Shown in pieces: positions 1-7,437 of a stretch of 14,601 nt of DNA. The notes under the pieces were generated by a model, which saw only the letters and a program-made list of their open reading frames with translations, made no database searches and was not told the origin of the DNA. Source of the stretch: Chloroflexia bacterium (GTDB taxonomy: Bacteria > Chloroflexota > Chloroflexia > Thermomicrobiales > UBA6265); assembly GCA_013698305.1 (NCBI GenBank), contig JACCVC010000204.1, positions 1-14,601 on the forward strand. The letters run 5' to 3'. Made by a program: the position numbers and the translations under genes. Numbering within the stretch: position 1 is the stretch's first letter; each line of letters begins with the position of its first letter.

Positions 1-255
1 GGCGCCGATGATCAGCCCGCCGATGCCGAGGCCGAGCGCGTTCCACAGGCCGAGCCGCCCCAGCGCGGGGACGGGCGTGGGCAGGAACACCATCGGAGCG
101 ATCAGCACGAGGTAGACGCCGTACAGCTGCACCGTTACAGGAAAGCGGGGATGGACCTCGGCCACGCTGTCCAGCGAGCTGATCGCCCAGACAATCACCG
201 CGCCCAGCATCACCACCGTTGCGGCGCTGATGGTCTGGAGGCGTTGTCGTGACAT
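1..255 (-). CDS. Partial membrane protein, fourth gene of the ABC exporter operon
   Basis: The open frame runs from an ATG at 255 to the left edge (85 codons, no stop), so only the N-terminus is present. It begins MSRQRLQTIS and has three hydrophobic stretches: about residues 12-24, 42-58 and 66-85. These suggest at least two or three membrane helices. It lies 15 bp downstream of the second ABC permease on the same strand, so it is probably in the same transcript. I do not recognise the family from this fragment. It may be an accessory membrane protein of the exporter or an unrelated polytopic protein. The reading frame is well supported by GC-rich third positions and by its position in the operon; the function is unknown. 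Confidence 0.6.
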   Translation of the reverse strand, partial: MSRQRLQTISAATVVMLGAVIVWAISSLDSVAEVHPRFPVTVQLYGVYLVLIAPMVFLPTPVPALGRLGLWNALGLGIGGLIIGA

Positions 256-270
256 GCGGCGACTCCCGGA

Positions 271-1059
271 TCAGGCCGACGCGCCGGTGTAGTGCGTCAG
301 GCCAAATTTCCAGAACCAGCGGGAGCCAACGGCGAACAGTGCCGTCAGCCCGAGCGCGAGCATCGTCGTTTGCCAGTCCAGGCGTCCGGTCAGGCTCTGC
401 GCCGGGACGGTGATCGCCACGGCCACGGGAATCAGGAAGGTCAGCGTCACCCGGAACCAGCCGGGGTAGATCGTGATCGGCCAGCGCCCAGCGTTCTCGA
501 ACATAGTGCCGAAGATGACGAGGATGTTGCTGAGCTTCACGAACCAGAACGAACACGTGGAGAGCATCAGCAGGAAGCTGTAGACCATCACCGTGCCGGC
601 AAAGAGCAGGACGACGAACAGGATCGCGTCGGCGAACCCGACCGTCGCGCCCAGCCGCGCCAGCGACACAACCAGCACGCCGAGCCCGATCACGATATCG
701 GCGACAGCGGCGGCGTTGAACTGTGACACGCTGGCGAGCAGCTGCGCGTCCGCCGGTTTGGTGAGGGTGAAGTCGAACGTCCCCAGCCGGACGCCTTCCA
801 TTAACTGCTGCATGCTGGGACGGATCACCATCGAGATCACCCCGCGCATCAGGATCTGGATGCCGACCAGGGCGATCAGGTCATCGGTCGTCCAGCCGTT
901 GAGCGAGTCGGTCTGGTTGAAGACGATGCCGATAGTGAGCAGCGATGTCACGAGGCCGATCAGGATGCCGACGATCTGGAAGATGAAATCACCGCGATAC
1001 TGCAACACGTTCAGCATCCCGAGCCGGACGTAGGTGCAGATCACGGTCAGTGCGTGCAT
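271..1059 (-). CDS. ABC-2 type exporter permease (COG3694-like), second membrane subunit
   Basis: This 262-residue integral membrane protein has about six hydrophobic segments (roughly residues 25-47, 62-78, 117-137, 143-166, 171-187 and 203-219, plus one near 231-248). A cytoplasmic-loop motif (RLGTFDFTLTKPAD, residues 91-104) and a late IPVAVAITVPAQSLTG stretch (210-225) are typical of the ABC-2 permeases that pair with a dissimilar partner permease and a DRR-like ATPase. I chose ATG at 1059 because a GGGAGGG ribosome binding site lies 10 bp upstream. A longer open frame continues to 1641, but that part is the antisense-side shadow of the neighbouring permease. The gene starts 20 bp after the upstream permease stops, implying co-transcription. 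The substrate cannot be read from the sequence; drug or lipid export is a family-level guess. Confidence 0.85.
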   Translation of the reverse strand: MHALTVICTYVRLGMLNVLQYRGDFIFQIVGILIGLVTSLLTIGIVFNQTDSLNGWTTDDLIALVGIQILMRGVISMVIRPSMQQLMEGVRLGTFDFTLTKPADAQLLASVSQFNAAAVADIVIGLGVLVVSLARLGATVGFADAILFVVLLFAGTVMVYSFLLMLSTCSFWFVKLSNILVIFGTMFENAGRWPITIYPGWFRVTLTFLIPVAVAITVPAQSLTGRLDWQTTMLALGLTALFAVGSRWFWKFGLTHYTGASA

Positions 1060-1079
1060 GCGTGACAATCCCTCCCGGT

Positions 1080-1934
1080 TCAGGCGCCGACGGCCGAATA
1101 GCGTGACGCCGCGACCGCCCACAGACGCCGGAGGATCAACACCGCCATCGCGATCCACAGCAGCTGGACACCGAAGCCAACGATTATCGTGCCGGAGCCA
1201 ACCTGCCCGAGCAGAACCTCGACCGGGAAGGAGACCGTCCAGCGAAAGGGCAGGATGTTGGCGACGATCCGCGCCGGTTCCGGTAGCAGGGCCAGCGGTG
1301 CGATCATGCCGGACAGGAAGAACGAGAGGAAGGTGTAGAAGTCGTTCATCGCCGAGACCTTGGTCATCCAGAACGCGGCGAGGGCGAGCGTCCATTCCAG
1401 GATGAACCGCAGCGCCATCGCCAGCAGCAGCGCGGGGACGAAGGCGGCGGCGTTGCCGAACGATGTCTCGCCGAAATCGGCGTTGAAGACGACCGCCAGG
1501 ATGATCGCCGCCGGCACGATGCCGATCAGGCCCATCGCCTTGAACGACAGGTTCTCGACGACGTCGTTGTGGACTGGATGGATCGGACGCATCAGCATCG
1601 GCGAGAAGAATCCGGTCTGGATACGCCAGCCGAACTCCCACATGTGCCAGACGAAGGTGAGGTGGTTGACCACCATCAGCACCACGAAGTAGGCGGCGTA
1701 TTCGCCGGTGGTGAATCCACCCGCCTCGCCGCCGTTGGAGTCGGCGACGGTGGTCCAGACCACGAGCGAGACCAGCGGCTGGATGATGAGCCCGAATAGC
1801 CAGATGAGCATCGCGCCGCGATAGGCGAGCTGCAGCGCGAACTCCGCCCGGAACTTGGCGGCGTAGTAACCGAGCAGGGAGCGGGGCGAGAGGTCATCGA
1901 AGGTTGATCGATTCTCCGGAGCCGATGTCGCCAT
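1080..1934 (-). CDS. ABC-2 type exporter permease (COG4587-like), first membrane subunit
   Basis: This 284-residue polytopic protein has hydrophobic segments near residues 41-61, 78-98, 134-152, 162-187, 199-217 and 248-268. The family-like features are the cytosolic FGWRIQTGFFSPMLMRPIHP segment (101-120) and the NILPFRWTVSFPVEVLLGQV region (226-245). Both resemble the first permease of COG4586/4587/3694 transporters. ATG at 1934 is preceded by GAGG with 7 bp spacing. The gene is 151 bp downstream of the ATPase and 20 bp upstream of the second permease. The two permeases differ in sequence and probably form a heterodimer through which the ATPase drives export. The substrate is unknown. Confidence 0.87.
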   Translation of the reverse strand: MATSAPENRSTFDDLSPRSLLGYYAAKFRAEFALQLAYRGAMLIWLFGLIIQPLVSLVVWTTVADSNGGEAGGFTTGEYAAYFVVLMVVNHLTFVWHMWEFGWRIQTGFFSPMLMRPIHPVHNDVVENLSFKAMGLIGIVPAAIILAVVFNADFGETSFGNAAAFVPALLLAMALRFILEWTLALAAFWMTKVSAMNDFYTFLSFFLSGMIAPLALLPEPARIVANILPFRWTVSFPVEVLLGQVGSGTIIVGFGVQLLWIAMAVLILRRLWAVAASRYSAVGA

Positions 1935-2085
1935 CAGGAGGCCTCTGTCGGTTGCATGGTGTTAGTCTGTAAGGGAAACACTCCTTGGTACCGTACCTCG
2001 GCGAATGCCAGGCTGACGACCAGGGGGTTTGTCTTAACCATGATACGCGGGTGCCGTAACCAACTGGGCTTTGGGGTCGCCGCCA

Positions 2086-3189
2086 TCAGGACGCCTCGTC
2101 CCGCGCAAACTGACCGTGGTCGACCGGGCAGGTCGCGCCGGTGGCCATCATCGTGGCGCGTTCGTCCTTCGACGGGGCAGCGTCGACATCGATGTTGAAA
2201 ACGTCCTCGATCACTTCCTCGATCGGCGGATCCTCCACGGTGAGATCGCTGACCGGCAGATGGGCGAGCAGGCGGCTCGTGGCAGCGGCGGTCTGCGCCT
2301 TCGGCACGCGTATGGTGAGCCCGACCGCGCTCTGCTCGATCACTTCGGCCCTGTCGATGATCGCCGCGATGCGATCGTCCGGGGCGGGGGCGCCTTCCTC
2401 CAGCTCGACGATGATGGTCTTGTTCGGCGAAAAGCGGCGGACCAGCTCAGCCAGGTCGCCGTCGTAGAGCAGCGATCCGTGATGGATCACGATCACCCGT
2501 TGGCACAGCGCCTCAACGTCGGCCATGTAGTGGCTGGTGAGCAGGATCGACGCGCCAGTGCGCCGGTTGTATTCCGAGATGAATGACCGGATGCGGCGTT
2601 GCATGGCGACATCGAGCCCGATCGTCGGCTCGTCGAGAAACAGCACCCGCGGCTGATGCAGCAGCGATCCGGCGATCTCGCATTTCATCCGCTCGCCGAG
2701 CGAGAGGTTGCGGACCGGCTTGCGAATCAGGTCGCCGATGTCCAGCAGCTCGACCAGCTCATCGACCCGCGTGCGATAGTCGCTCGCCCGAATCCGGAAG
2801 ATCGCCTTATTGAGCTCGAACGAGTCGGCCACCGGGATATCCCAGGTGAGCTGATTGCGGTTACCCATGATCAGCGCCATCTGGCCGAGGTAGGCACGGT
2901 CGCGGTCCCACGGGGTGTAGCCGAGCACATCGGCGGTGCCGGTGGTGGGATGCAGCAGGCCGGAGAGCATCTTGAGCGTCGTGGTCTTTCCGGCGCCGTT
3001 GGGGCCCAGGAAGCCGACGATCTCGCCGGGCTGGATATCGAAGCTGATCGATTGCACGGCCTCGACCGCTCGGCTCTTGCGATTGAAGAGGCTGGTGACC
3101 GCCGCGCGAAGGCCGCTGTCGCGTTCCGGGACCTGGTAGACCTTACGCAGGTCATGGACGGCGATGGACACGTCGGGGGAACTGGACAC
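2086..3189 (-). CDS. ABC exporter ATP-binding protein (COG4586-like)
   Basis: This 367-residue cytoplasmic ATPase hydrolyses ATP to power the two permeases encoded downstream. Visible motifs are Walker A GPNGAGKT (62-69), a Q-loop region with GNRNQLTWD (109-117), signature LSLGE (162-166), Walker B VLFLDE (182-187) and switch His220 in LLTSHYM. The GNRNQL sequence and the length beyond the nucleotide-binding domain fit the ATPase class that pairs with DUF990-type permeases. The start is GTG at 3189, preceded by AGGAG with 7 bp spacing. After the usual IEEVIEDVF end of such proteins (about 323-331) there is an extra tail of about 35 residues containing CPVDHGQF (354-361), whose role is unclear. 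The 151-bp gap to the next gene shows no obvious terminator. ATPase function is near certain; the substrate is unknown. Confidence 0.93.
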   Translation of the reverse strand: MSSSPDVSIAVHDLRKVYQVPERDSGLRAAVTSLFNRKSRAVEAVQSISFDIQPGEIVGFLGPNGAGKTTTLKMLSGLLHPTTGTADVLGYTPWDRDRAYLGQMALIMGNRNQLTWDIPVADSFELNKAIFRIRASDYRTRVDELVELLDIGDLIRKPVRNLSLGERMKCEIAGSLLHQPRVLFLDEPTIGLDVAMQRRIRSFISEYNRRTGASILLTSHYMADVEALCQRVIVIHHGSLLYDGDLAELVRRFSPNKTIIVELEEGAPAPDDRIAAIIDRAEVIEQSAVGLTIRVPKAQTAAATSRLLAHLPVSDLTVEDPPIEEVIEDVFNIDVDAAPSKDERATMMATGATCPVDHGQFARDEAS

Positions 3190-3280
3190 CCGGAGACTCC
3201 TGACCGGCGTTGGGGTGGGTCAGCGGACCAGTTCGGTCCGGAGGCATGAGGAAGGATACCGCACTGTTTCCTCCACACCG

Positions 3281-3293
3281 GGCAGGTGCTGCC
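3281..3293 (-). terminator. Weak hairpin downstream of the nitroreductase gene
   Basis: On the minus strand GGCAG-CAC-CTGCC forms a 5-bp GC stem with a triloop, 53 bp after the nitroreductase stop. There is no following T-run. It could be a weak terminator separating this gene from the ATPase gene, or chance. I see no convincing promoter for the ATPase in 3190-3345. Confidence 0.2.
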
Positions 3294-3345
3294 TGATGTA
3301 AGGCGAGCAGTTGATACCGTCGTCTGTCAGCGTCAGAGGTTCCTG

Positions 3346-3936
3346 TTACCAACGCTCCCGGTGAAGCACATCATCGAGCGATCTCCGGCCTCGCTTGAGT
3401 GAGCCGGATTTCCTGTCCGGGGCGGCGTGCCCGACCATCGTCACGCCGATCGGCAGATACTCCTCCGGGATGCCCAGCAACTTCTGGAGCGCCGGTGGAT
3501 CGAACACCCCGACGAAGGCCGTGCCCAGTCCCTCGTTCACGGCCGCGAGCAGGATCAGCATCAACGACGCGCCCGCATCGGTGTGCCAGTACGGGGTTGG
3601 CCAGTCGATCTCCTCTTCGCCTTCAGCTCGCTTGTCCCGCTCGTTGTAGCGATCGTGATAGACCTGCTCGCTGGTGCAGATCACGATCTGGACTGGCGCG
3701 CCGGAGATGAACGGGTCGAATCCATCGCGGACATAGTGCTCCTCGCCGGCGATCTCACCGATGGCCTGACGCATCTCCTTGTCGGTCACCACGACATAGA
3801 CCACGCCCTGGCTGAAACCGGCACTGGGGGCATGCTGGCCCGCCTCGACAATCCGGTCGATGACGTCGCCAGGTATTGGCTCATCCGTAAAATTGCGGAC
3901 CATTCGCCGTTTGCGAACGACATCATGAAATTCCAT
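3346..3936 (-). CDS. Nitroreductase-family FMN-dependent oxidoreductase
   Basis: This 196-residue protein of the NAD(P)H:FMN nitroreductase fold probably reduces nitro, quinone or other electrophilic substrates in the cytoplasm. The N-terminus (MEFHDVVRKRRMVRNFTDEP) carries the Arg-rich FMN-phosphate contact typical of the family. HAPSAGFSQG (35-44) matches the conserved APS-G-x-Q region, and GLGTAFVGVFD (137-147) with the IPIG-like LPIGVTMVGH (161-170) matches the C-terminal half. I chose ATG at 3936 because AAGGA lies 6 bp upstream and the family motif begins at once. The open frame extends to 4062, but those extra 42 residues look non-coding. It is transcribed alone on the minus strand, away from the peptide-transporter genes. 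The exact substrate cannot be inferred. Confidence 0.88.
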   Translation of the reverse strand: MEFHDVVRKRRMVRNFTDEPIPGDVIDRIVEAGQHAPSAGFSQGVVYVVVTDKEMRQAIGEIAGEEHYVRDGFDPFISGAPVQIVICTSEQVYHDRYNERDKRAEGEEEIDWPTPYWHTDAGASLMLILLAAVNEGLGTAFVGVFDPPALQKLLGIPEEYLPIGVTMVGHAAPDRKSGSLKRGRRSLDDVLHRERW

Positions 3937-4088
3937 AGTGTGTCCTTGCTGCCGTTTGATTACGTTGTTAGAGGAACCGGATACCTTGAGCCTAGTAACG
4001 GGTAGTTGGGTATTAGATGAAGGGTAGCGCATGAGATTGGCGAGAACATCTGTGTAGGGCATGGTGACAAACGCTCGATACCTGCCCG

Positions 4089-4334
4089 GTGACGACAGGC
4101 ATTCAGCTACGGATCGTGACGGAGGCGGCCCGCGAAGCGTTTGTCAATGGCGCGCCGATCGAGGAGATCACGCCGGTCTGGAGAGTCATGGACGAGCACA
4201 ATCCCACATTGAAGAAACTCTCCTTTGGTTCAACGTTCATTCTGGAGCGACGGACTGGGAACAAACGTGACACAACCCGCAACGAGTTCCTAAGCAATGC
4301 TGGAATCTGCCTTTCCAACCGCGTCACGGCTTGA
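4089..4334 (+). pseudogene. Doubtful small ORF or gene remnant, unknown function
   Basis: The frame opens after a TGA at 4065 and could start at GTG 4089, giving 81 residues. No ribosome binding site is visible before it. The first two thirds read like natural protein (for example EAAREAFVNGAPIEEITPVW, residues 12-31, then MDEHNPTLKKLSFG) with mostly G/C third positions. After about residue 57 the composition changes and the sequence looks random. I do not recognise the family. This may be the surviving piece of a decayed gene, a genuine small protein, or chance. The apparent protein end overlaps the promoter-like element at 4331, which argues against an intact gene. Confidence 0.25.
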
Positions 4335-4359
4335 CATCGGGACCGGTGAGTCGTAGCTT
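4331..4359 (+). promoter_or_regulatory. Sigma70-like promoter candidate for the substrate-binding protein gene
   Basis: A consensus -35 TTGACA (4331-4336) is followed after 17 bp by TAGCTT (4354-4359), which matches TATAAT at three positions. The same hexamer TAGCTT recurs at 4368-4373, so the precise -10 is uncertain and the second copy might be a protein-binding site. If used, the transcript would have a leader of about 195 nt before the gene at 4561. Confidence 0.4.
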
Positions 4360-4511
4360 GTGATAGTTAGCTTCTTGTGCAGTTCACAATCTGACTTCGG
4401 GCGGAACACATTCACCGTGATGTGAGCGACGTTCCTCTGCTGAAGTCTCCGTCAGGGGCGAAAAGCATCGTTGTCCTAATGGTGATTGTGTAGCGGCAGA
4501 GAGCACGGATG

Positions 4512-4537
4512 CCTCCTGATCGCCCGTGATCAGGAGG
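4512..4537 (+). promoter_or_regulatory. Perfect 10-bp leader hairpin beside the ribosome binding site
   Basis: CCTCCTGATC (4512-4521) pairs perfectly with GATCAGGAGG (4528-4537) around a 6-nt loop GCCCGT. The 5' arm begins with an anti-Shine-Dalgarno sequence (CCTCCT). The 3' arm runs into AGGAGGAGG (4532-4540), and the real ribosome binding site GAGGAGG lies at 4547-4553, 7 bp from the ATG at 4561. CCTCCT could pair either within the hairpin or with the true site, so the leader can be drawn as two alternative structures. The pairing is seen directly; a control function is inference. Confidence 0.5.
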
Positions 4538-4560
4538 AGGACCGACGAGGAGGCGAATCA

Positions 4561-6324
4561 ATGATTCACGTGAGCCGTTCGAGGTCAGGCGCTGCCTGGA
4601 AGACCCGCGTCATTCTCGGGTTGACCGCGGTGCTGTTGCTGCAGACAGTCGGCATTGCCGTCGCCCAAGATACCGCAACGCCAATGGCGTCTCCGGTGGC
4701 GTCGCCAGTCGCCGCGGCGGCGGATCTGCCGCTGGCCGAAATCCCGCAGGCGCCGGGTAGCGAGCAGCCGGATGCAATTCCCGACGCAACCGTCACCTTC
4801 AATCTCGGCAATGAGATCAGCACCGGCGACCCGCAGGTGCTGGCCTTTCTGAACGAGATCGAGATCGCGTCCAAGGTCTACGTGCCGCTGCTGGCGCTGA
4901 ACGACGAGAACCTTGTCGCGGACGCCGGCGCCGACACCGCGACCGTCTCGGCCGATGGCACGGTCTATACCTTCAACATTCGCGAGGGGATGACCTACAC
5001 CGACGGCGAGCCGGTTACCGCGGGCAACTATGCCTACGCGATCAAGCGTGCGTGCAGTCCGGTGGTTGCGGGCAACTACTCCAACATCCTCTACGCGATC
5101 ACCGGGTGTGAGGACTGGCGCAGCGCCGATCCAGAAGGCGACACCGCCAACCTGGAAGCGGTGCTGGATGAGTCGATCGTCGCGGTCGATGACTCCACCC
5201 TGCAGATCAGCCTCGACTTCGCCGCTGGCTACTTCCCGTACGTGATGACCACCTGGGTCACCTATCCGGTCCGCGAGGACCTGGTTGGCGACGATCCGGA
5301 ATGGTGGCGGAACATCGAGAACTACATCGGCAACGGCCCCTTCATCGTGACGAGCCACACCGAAAACCAGGAGTGGGTGTTCGAGCGCAATGACGACTAT
5401 TTCCGCGGCGCGCCCGGCATCCAGACCCTGATCTACCGGGAGATCGATAGCCCCGAAACCGAGTTCCTGGCCTACCAGCAGGGTGAGTTCGACCTGATCG
5501 GCCCGTCCTCGACATTGCTGCCGCAGATCGAGGCCGATCCGGAGCTGAGCGAGCAGCTCCAGCGGACGATCGGCGCCAGCACATTCTACATGGCCTTCAA
5601 CAGCTTGTCGGAGCCATTCGACGATGTGCTGGTGCGGCAGGCGTTCGCGGCGGCGATGAACCGCGAGCAGTACATCAACCAGATCTCCAATGGCGTGAAC
5701 GTGCCGGCTGGCACCTTCCTCTACGAGGGCATTCCGGGGTACCAGACGGAATACCAGCAGACCTACGATGTGGAACTGGCGCAACAGCTTCTCGCCGATG
5801 CCGGCTACCCCGGTGGCGAAGGCTTCCCGGCCCAGCAGCTGTACTACAACAGCGAATCAGCCATCGCCCAGCAACAGGCGACGTTCTGGTCACAGAACTT
5901 CCAGCAGGATCTGGGCGTGACGATCGAGCCGACACCGATCGACGTGGCGCAGCTGCAGGAACTGCGGACGAATCGTGACCCGTCGTTGATCTTCTACCTC
6001 GGCAACTGGTTCGAGGACTATCCGCACCCGCAAAACTGGCTGTCGCTGGTCTTCGGTCCGGGCTCGACCCGTTCGCCGCTGGGCTGGGACAACGAGGAGT
6101 ACAACGCGCTGGTGACCGAGGCGGACACGCTGCCGCTGGAAGAGGCGATCCCCCTTTACCAGGAGGCGGATGCGTTGCTGGCGGAACAGGCGCCGGTCGC
6201 GTTTTACATGCACGGCGAGTCGCTGGTGTTGATCAACCCCGCTCTGCAGGGTTACGTCACCTACCCGACCACCATCGTCGATACCCGCTACCAGATCGAG
6301 AAGATCTACATGGTCGCGGAGTAG
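4561..6324 (+). CDS. Peptide ABC transporter substrate-binding protein (SBP_bac_5)
   Basis: This 587-residue secreted solute receptor of the DppA/OppA family captures peptides, or related solutes such as nickel chelates or sugars, outside the membrane and delivers them to the permeases at 7624-9535. A signal peptide (hydrophobic core about 17-35, likely cut after AVA-35) is followed by a low-complexity linker (ATPMASPVASPVA, 39-51). There is no lipobox Cys, so membrane anchoring is not evident. Family features include TFNLGNEISTGDPQ (79-92), a YTFNIREGMTYTDGEPV segment, and FAAAMNREQYI in the middle of the protein. ATG 4561 has GAGGAGG at 7 bp. A longer in-frame start at 4486 lies inside the leader hairpin region and is rejected. 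A strong hairpin follows the stop, so the gene can be expressed as its own unit. Confidence 0.93.
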   Translation: MIHVSRSRSGAAWKTRVILGLTAVLLLQTVGIAVAQDTATPMASPVASPVAAAADLPLAEIPQAPGSEQPDAIPDATVTFNLGNEISTGDPQVLAFLNEIEIASKVYVPLLALNDENLVADAGADTATVSADGTVYTFNIREGMTYTDGEPVTAGNYAYAIKRACSPVVAGNYSNILYAITGCEDWRSADPEGDTANLEAVLDESIVAVDDSTLQISLDFAAGYFPYVMTTWVTYPVREDLVGDDPEWWRNIENYIGNGPFIVTSHTENQEWVFERNDDYFRGAPGIQTLIYREIDSPETEFLAYQQGEFDLIGPSSTLLPQIEADPELSEQLQRTIGASTFYMAFNSLSEPFDDVLVRQAFAAAMNREQYINQISNGVNVPAGTFLYEGIPGYQTEYQQTYDVELAQQLLADAGYPGGEGFPAQQLYYNSESAIAQQQATFWSQNFQQDLGVTIEPTPIDVAQLQELRTNRDPSLIFYLGNWFEDYPHPQNWLSLVFGPGSTRSPLGWDNEEYNALVTEADTLPLEEAIPLYQEADALLAEQAPVAFYMHGESLVLINPALQGYVTYPTTIVDTRYQIEKIYMVAE

Positions 6325-6340
6325 CGTCGGCATGAAGAGT

Positions 6341-6373
6341 CAGGGGGCGCGGGGAATCTCTCCGCGCCCCCTG
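6341..6373 (+). terminator. Strong hairpin terminator after the substrate-binding protein gene
   Basis: CAGGGGGCGCGG (6341-6352) pairs perfectly with CCGCGCCCCCTG (6362-6373). A G-T and a G-C pair extend the stem to 14 bp with loop AATCT. It sits 16 bp after the TAG stop. No T-run follows, as is common in GC-rich genomes. It would separate the abundant receptor transcript from the downstream oxidoreductase and permeases, or protect its 3' end. Confidence 0.75.
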
Positions 6374-6560
6374 CACGGCCGAACTCGTCGGGACGAAGCG
6401 AAGACGACGTTCAGAGTGCGCTGTCAATGGCTTTTGTCGTTCTGAGGGTGCGGCCATCACTCGGCGCAGCCGGTACCTCTCGGACGAACCTGACCAGACT
6501 GTGTAAGCCATACGCGAACAACTCGCGCGGGAGCCACCGTGTTCCGAGGAAGTGACGACG

Positions 6561-7406
6561 ATGCTGAGCTTTGGGATCAAAACCGCACCGCAGCACACGA
6601 CGTACGACGAGATGCTGAAGGTCTGGCAGGAAGCCGAGGATATTCCGCTTATCGAGCACGCCTGGCTGTTCGATCACTTTGCGCCAATCCAAGGGGAGGT
6701 TGATGGACCGTGCCTTGAAGGATGGACGGTGCTCGCAGCCTTTGCCGCAGTAACAAAGCGGCTGCGGTTGGGCTTGATGGTCACTGGCAACACGTATCGC
6801 CATCCCGCCGTGCTTGCCAAGATCGCGGCAACGGTCGACGTGATTTCCAACGGTCGGCTCGACTTCGGGATTGGCGCGGGGTGGAACGAGTATGAGCACG
6901 CGAGCATGGGAATACCGCTGTACAAGCCTGGAGAGCGGATTCGTCGGCTTGATGAAGCGTGCGACATCATCAAGCGCCTGTTTACTCAGCCGACCGTTGA
7001 CTTCGACGGTCGCTACTATCAGTTGTCGCAGGCTCGCAGCGAGCCGAAACCGGTACAGCGACCGTATCCGCCGTTTGTGATAGGTGGCGGTGGTGAGCAA
7101 TTGACCCTGCGCGTAGTTGCCAAACACGCGGATATCTGGAACTACACGGGTGGTTCGGTCGAGGAGTTCACACACAAGGTTGGCGTCCTGCGCGACCATT
7201 GTGCTGCTGTCGATCGGAATCCGGACGAAATCGTGCTCTCGTACCAGCACCGGCTCGGCGACGATGACCTTTCACCGTCCGTGAGCGAACTTCAACGCTT
7301 TGTCGCGGCTGGAGCAACGCATTTTGTCCTCTACCTTCCACCACCATTCCCGGACGGGATCGTGACTCGGGTGGCCGAAGAGGTAATTGCCAAAGTCGGC
7401 GCATGA
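6561..7406 (+). CDS. LLM-class F420- or flavin-dependent oxidoreductase
   Basis: This 281-residue TIM-barrel protein belongs to the bacterial luciferase-like monooxygenase superfamily. The start MLSFGIKTAPQHTTYDEM, the core TKRLRLGLMVTGNTYRHP (65-82), NGRLDFGIGAGWNEYE (97-112) and PPFVIGGGGEQ (170-180) are typical of members annotated as F420-dependent oxidoreductases in Actinobacteria and Chloroflexota. FMN cannot be excluded as the cofactor. ATG 6561 is preferred over GTG 6552 because GAGGAAG lies 8-10 bp before the ATG, and the GTG would be almost touching it. The gene sits between the receptor and the permease genes of a peptide importer. Its third codon positions are visibly less G/C-biased than those of the permeases, which suggests separate origin or lower expression. 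The substrate is unknown. Confidence 0.88.
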   Translation: MLSFGIKTAPQHTTYDEMLKVWQEAEDIPLIEHAWLFDHFAPIQGEVDGPCLEGWTVLAAFAAVTKRLRLGLMVTGNTYRHPAVLAKIAATVDVISNGRLDFGIGAGWNEYEHASMGIPLYKPGERIRRLDEACDIIKRLFTQPTVDFDGRYYQLSQARSEPKPVQRPYPPFVIGGGGEQLTLRVVAKHADIWNYTGGSVEEFTHKVGVLRDHCAAVDRNPDEIVLSYQHRLGDDDLSPSVSELQRFVAAGATHFVLYLPPPFPDGIVTRVAEEVIAKVGA

Positions 7407-7411
7407 GCATA

Positions 7412-7437
7412 GCCATCACGCGGTTGGTGGTGATGGC
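7412..7437 (+). terminator. Hairpin after the LLM oxidoreductase gene
   Basis: GCCATCAC (7412-7419) and GTGATGGC (7430-7437) form a perfect 8-bp stem with a 10-nt loop, starting 5 bp after the TGA stop. There is no T-run. The position fits a terminator or a 3'-end stabiliser. Confidence 0.45.

Larger units (their letters stand above)
3937..4560. other. Long intergenic and leader region between divergent genes
   Basis: This 624-bp stretch separates the minus-strand nitroreductase from the plus-strand substrate-binding protein. On the minus strand, TACCC occurs three times within about 25 bp (around 4001-4027), possibly a repeated regulatory element for the nitroreductase. The centre (4089-4334) holds a doubtful short reading frame. 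The right part holds a promoter-like pair (4331-4359), a small imperfect hairpin (CACAT 4407-4411 with ATGTG 4420-4424), and a perfect hairpin adjoining the ribosome binding site (4512-4537). I see no tRNA, repeat array or mobile-element end. Confidence 0.6.

Noticed and set aside
1060..1641. N-terminal extension of the second exporter permease by about 190 residues
   Set aside because: It overlaps the first permease on the same strand in another frame, is Arg/Gly/Pro-rich, and a good ribosome binding site precedes ATG 1059.
2071..3249. Plus-strand frames opposite the exporter ATPase gene
   Set aside because: The minus strand encodes an ATPase with every ABC motif; the plus frames are reverse shadows.
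3937..4062. 42-residue N-terminal extension of the nitroreductase
   Set aside because: The family motif begins directly after the internal ATG at 3936, which has its own ribosome binding site; the extension has no coding look.
4366..4560. A known riboswitch in the long leader
   Set aside because: I could not find the conserved core of any riboswitch class I know; only simple hairpins are visible.
4585..5784. 399-residue antisense reading frame inside the substrate-binding protein gene
   Set aside because: Its product is Arg/Val/Asp-rich low-information sequence typical of the reverse frame of a GC-rich gene; the sense frame has clear SBP motifs and a signal peptide.
6411..7250. 279-residue antisense frame opposite the LLM oxidoreductase
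   Set aside because: It has no recognisable motif, while the plus frame matches a well-known family along its whole length.
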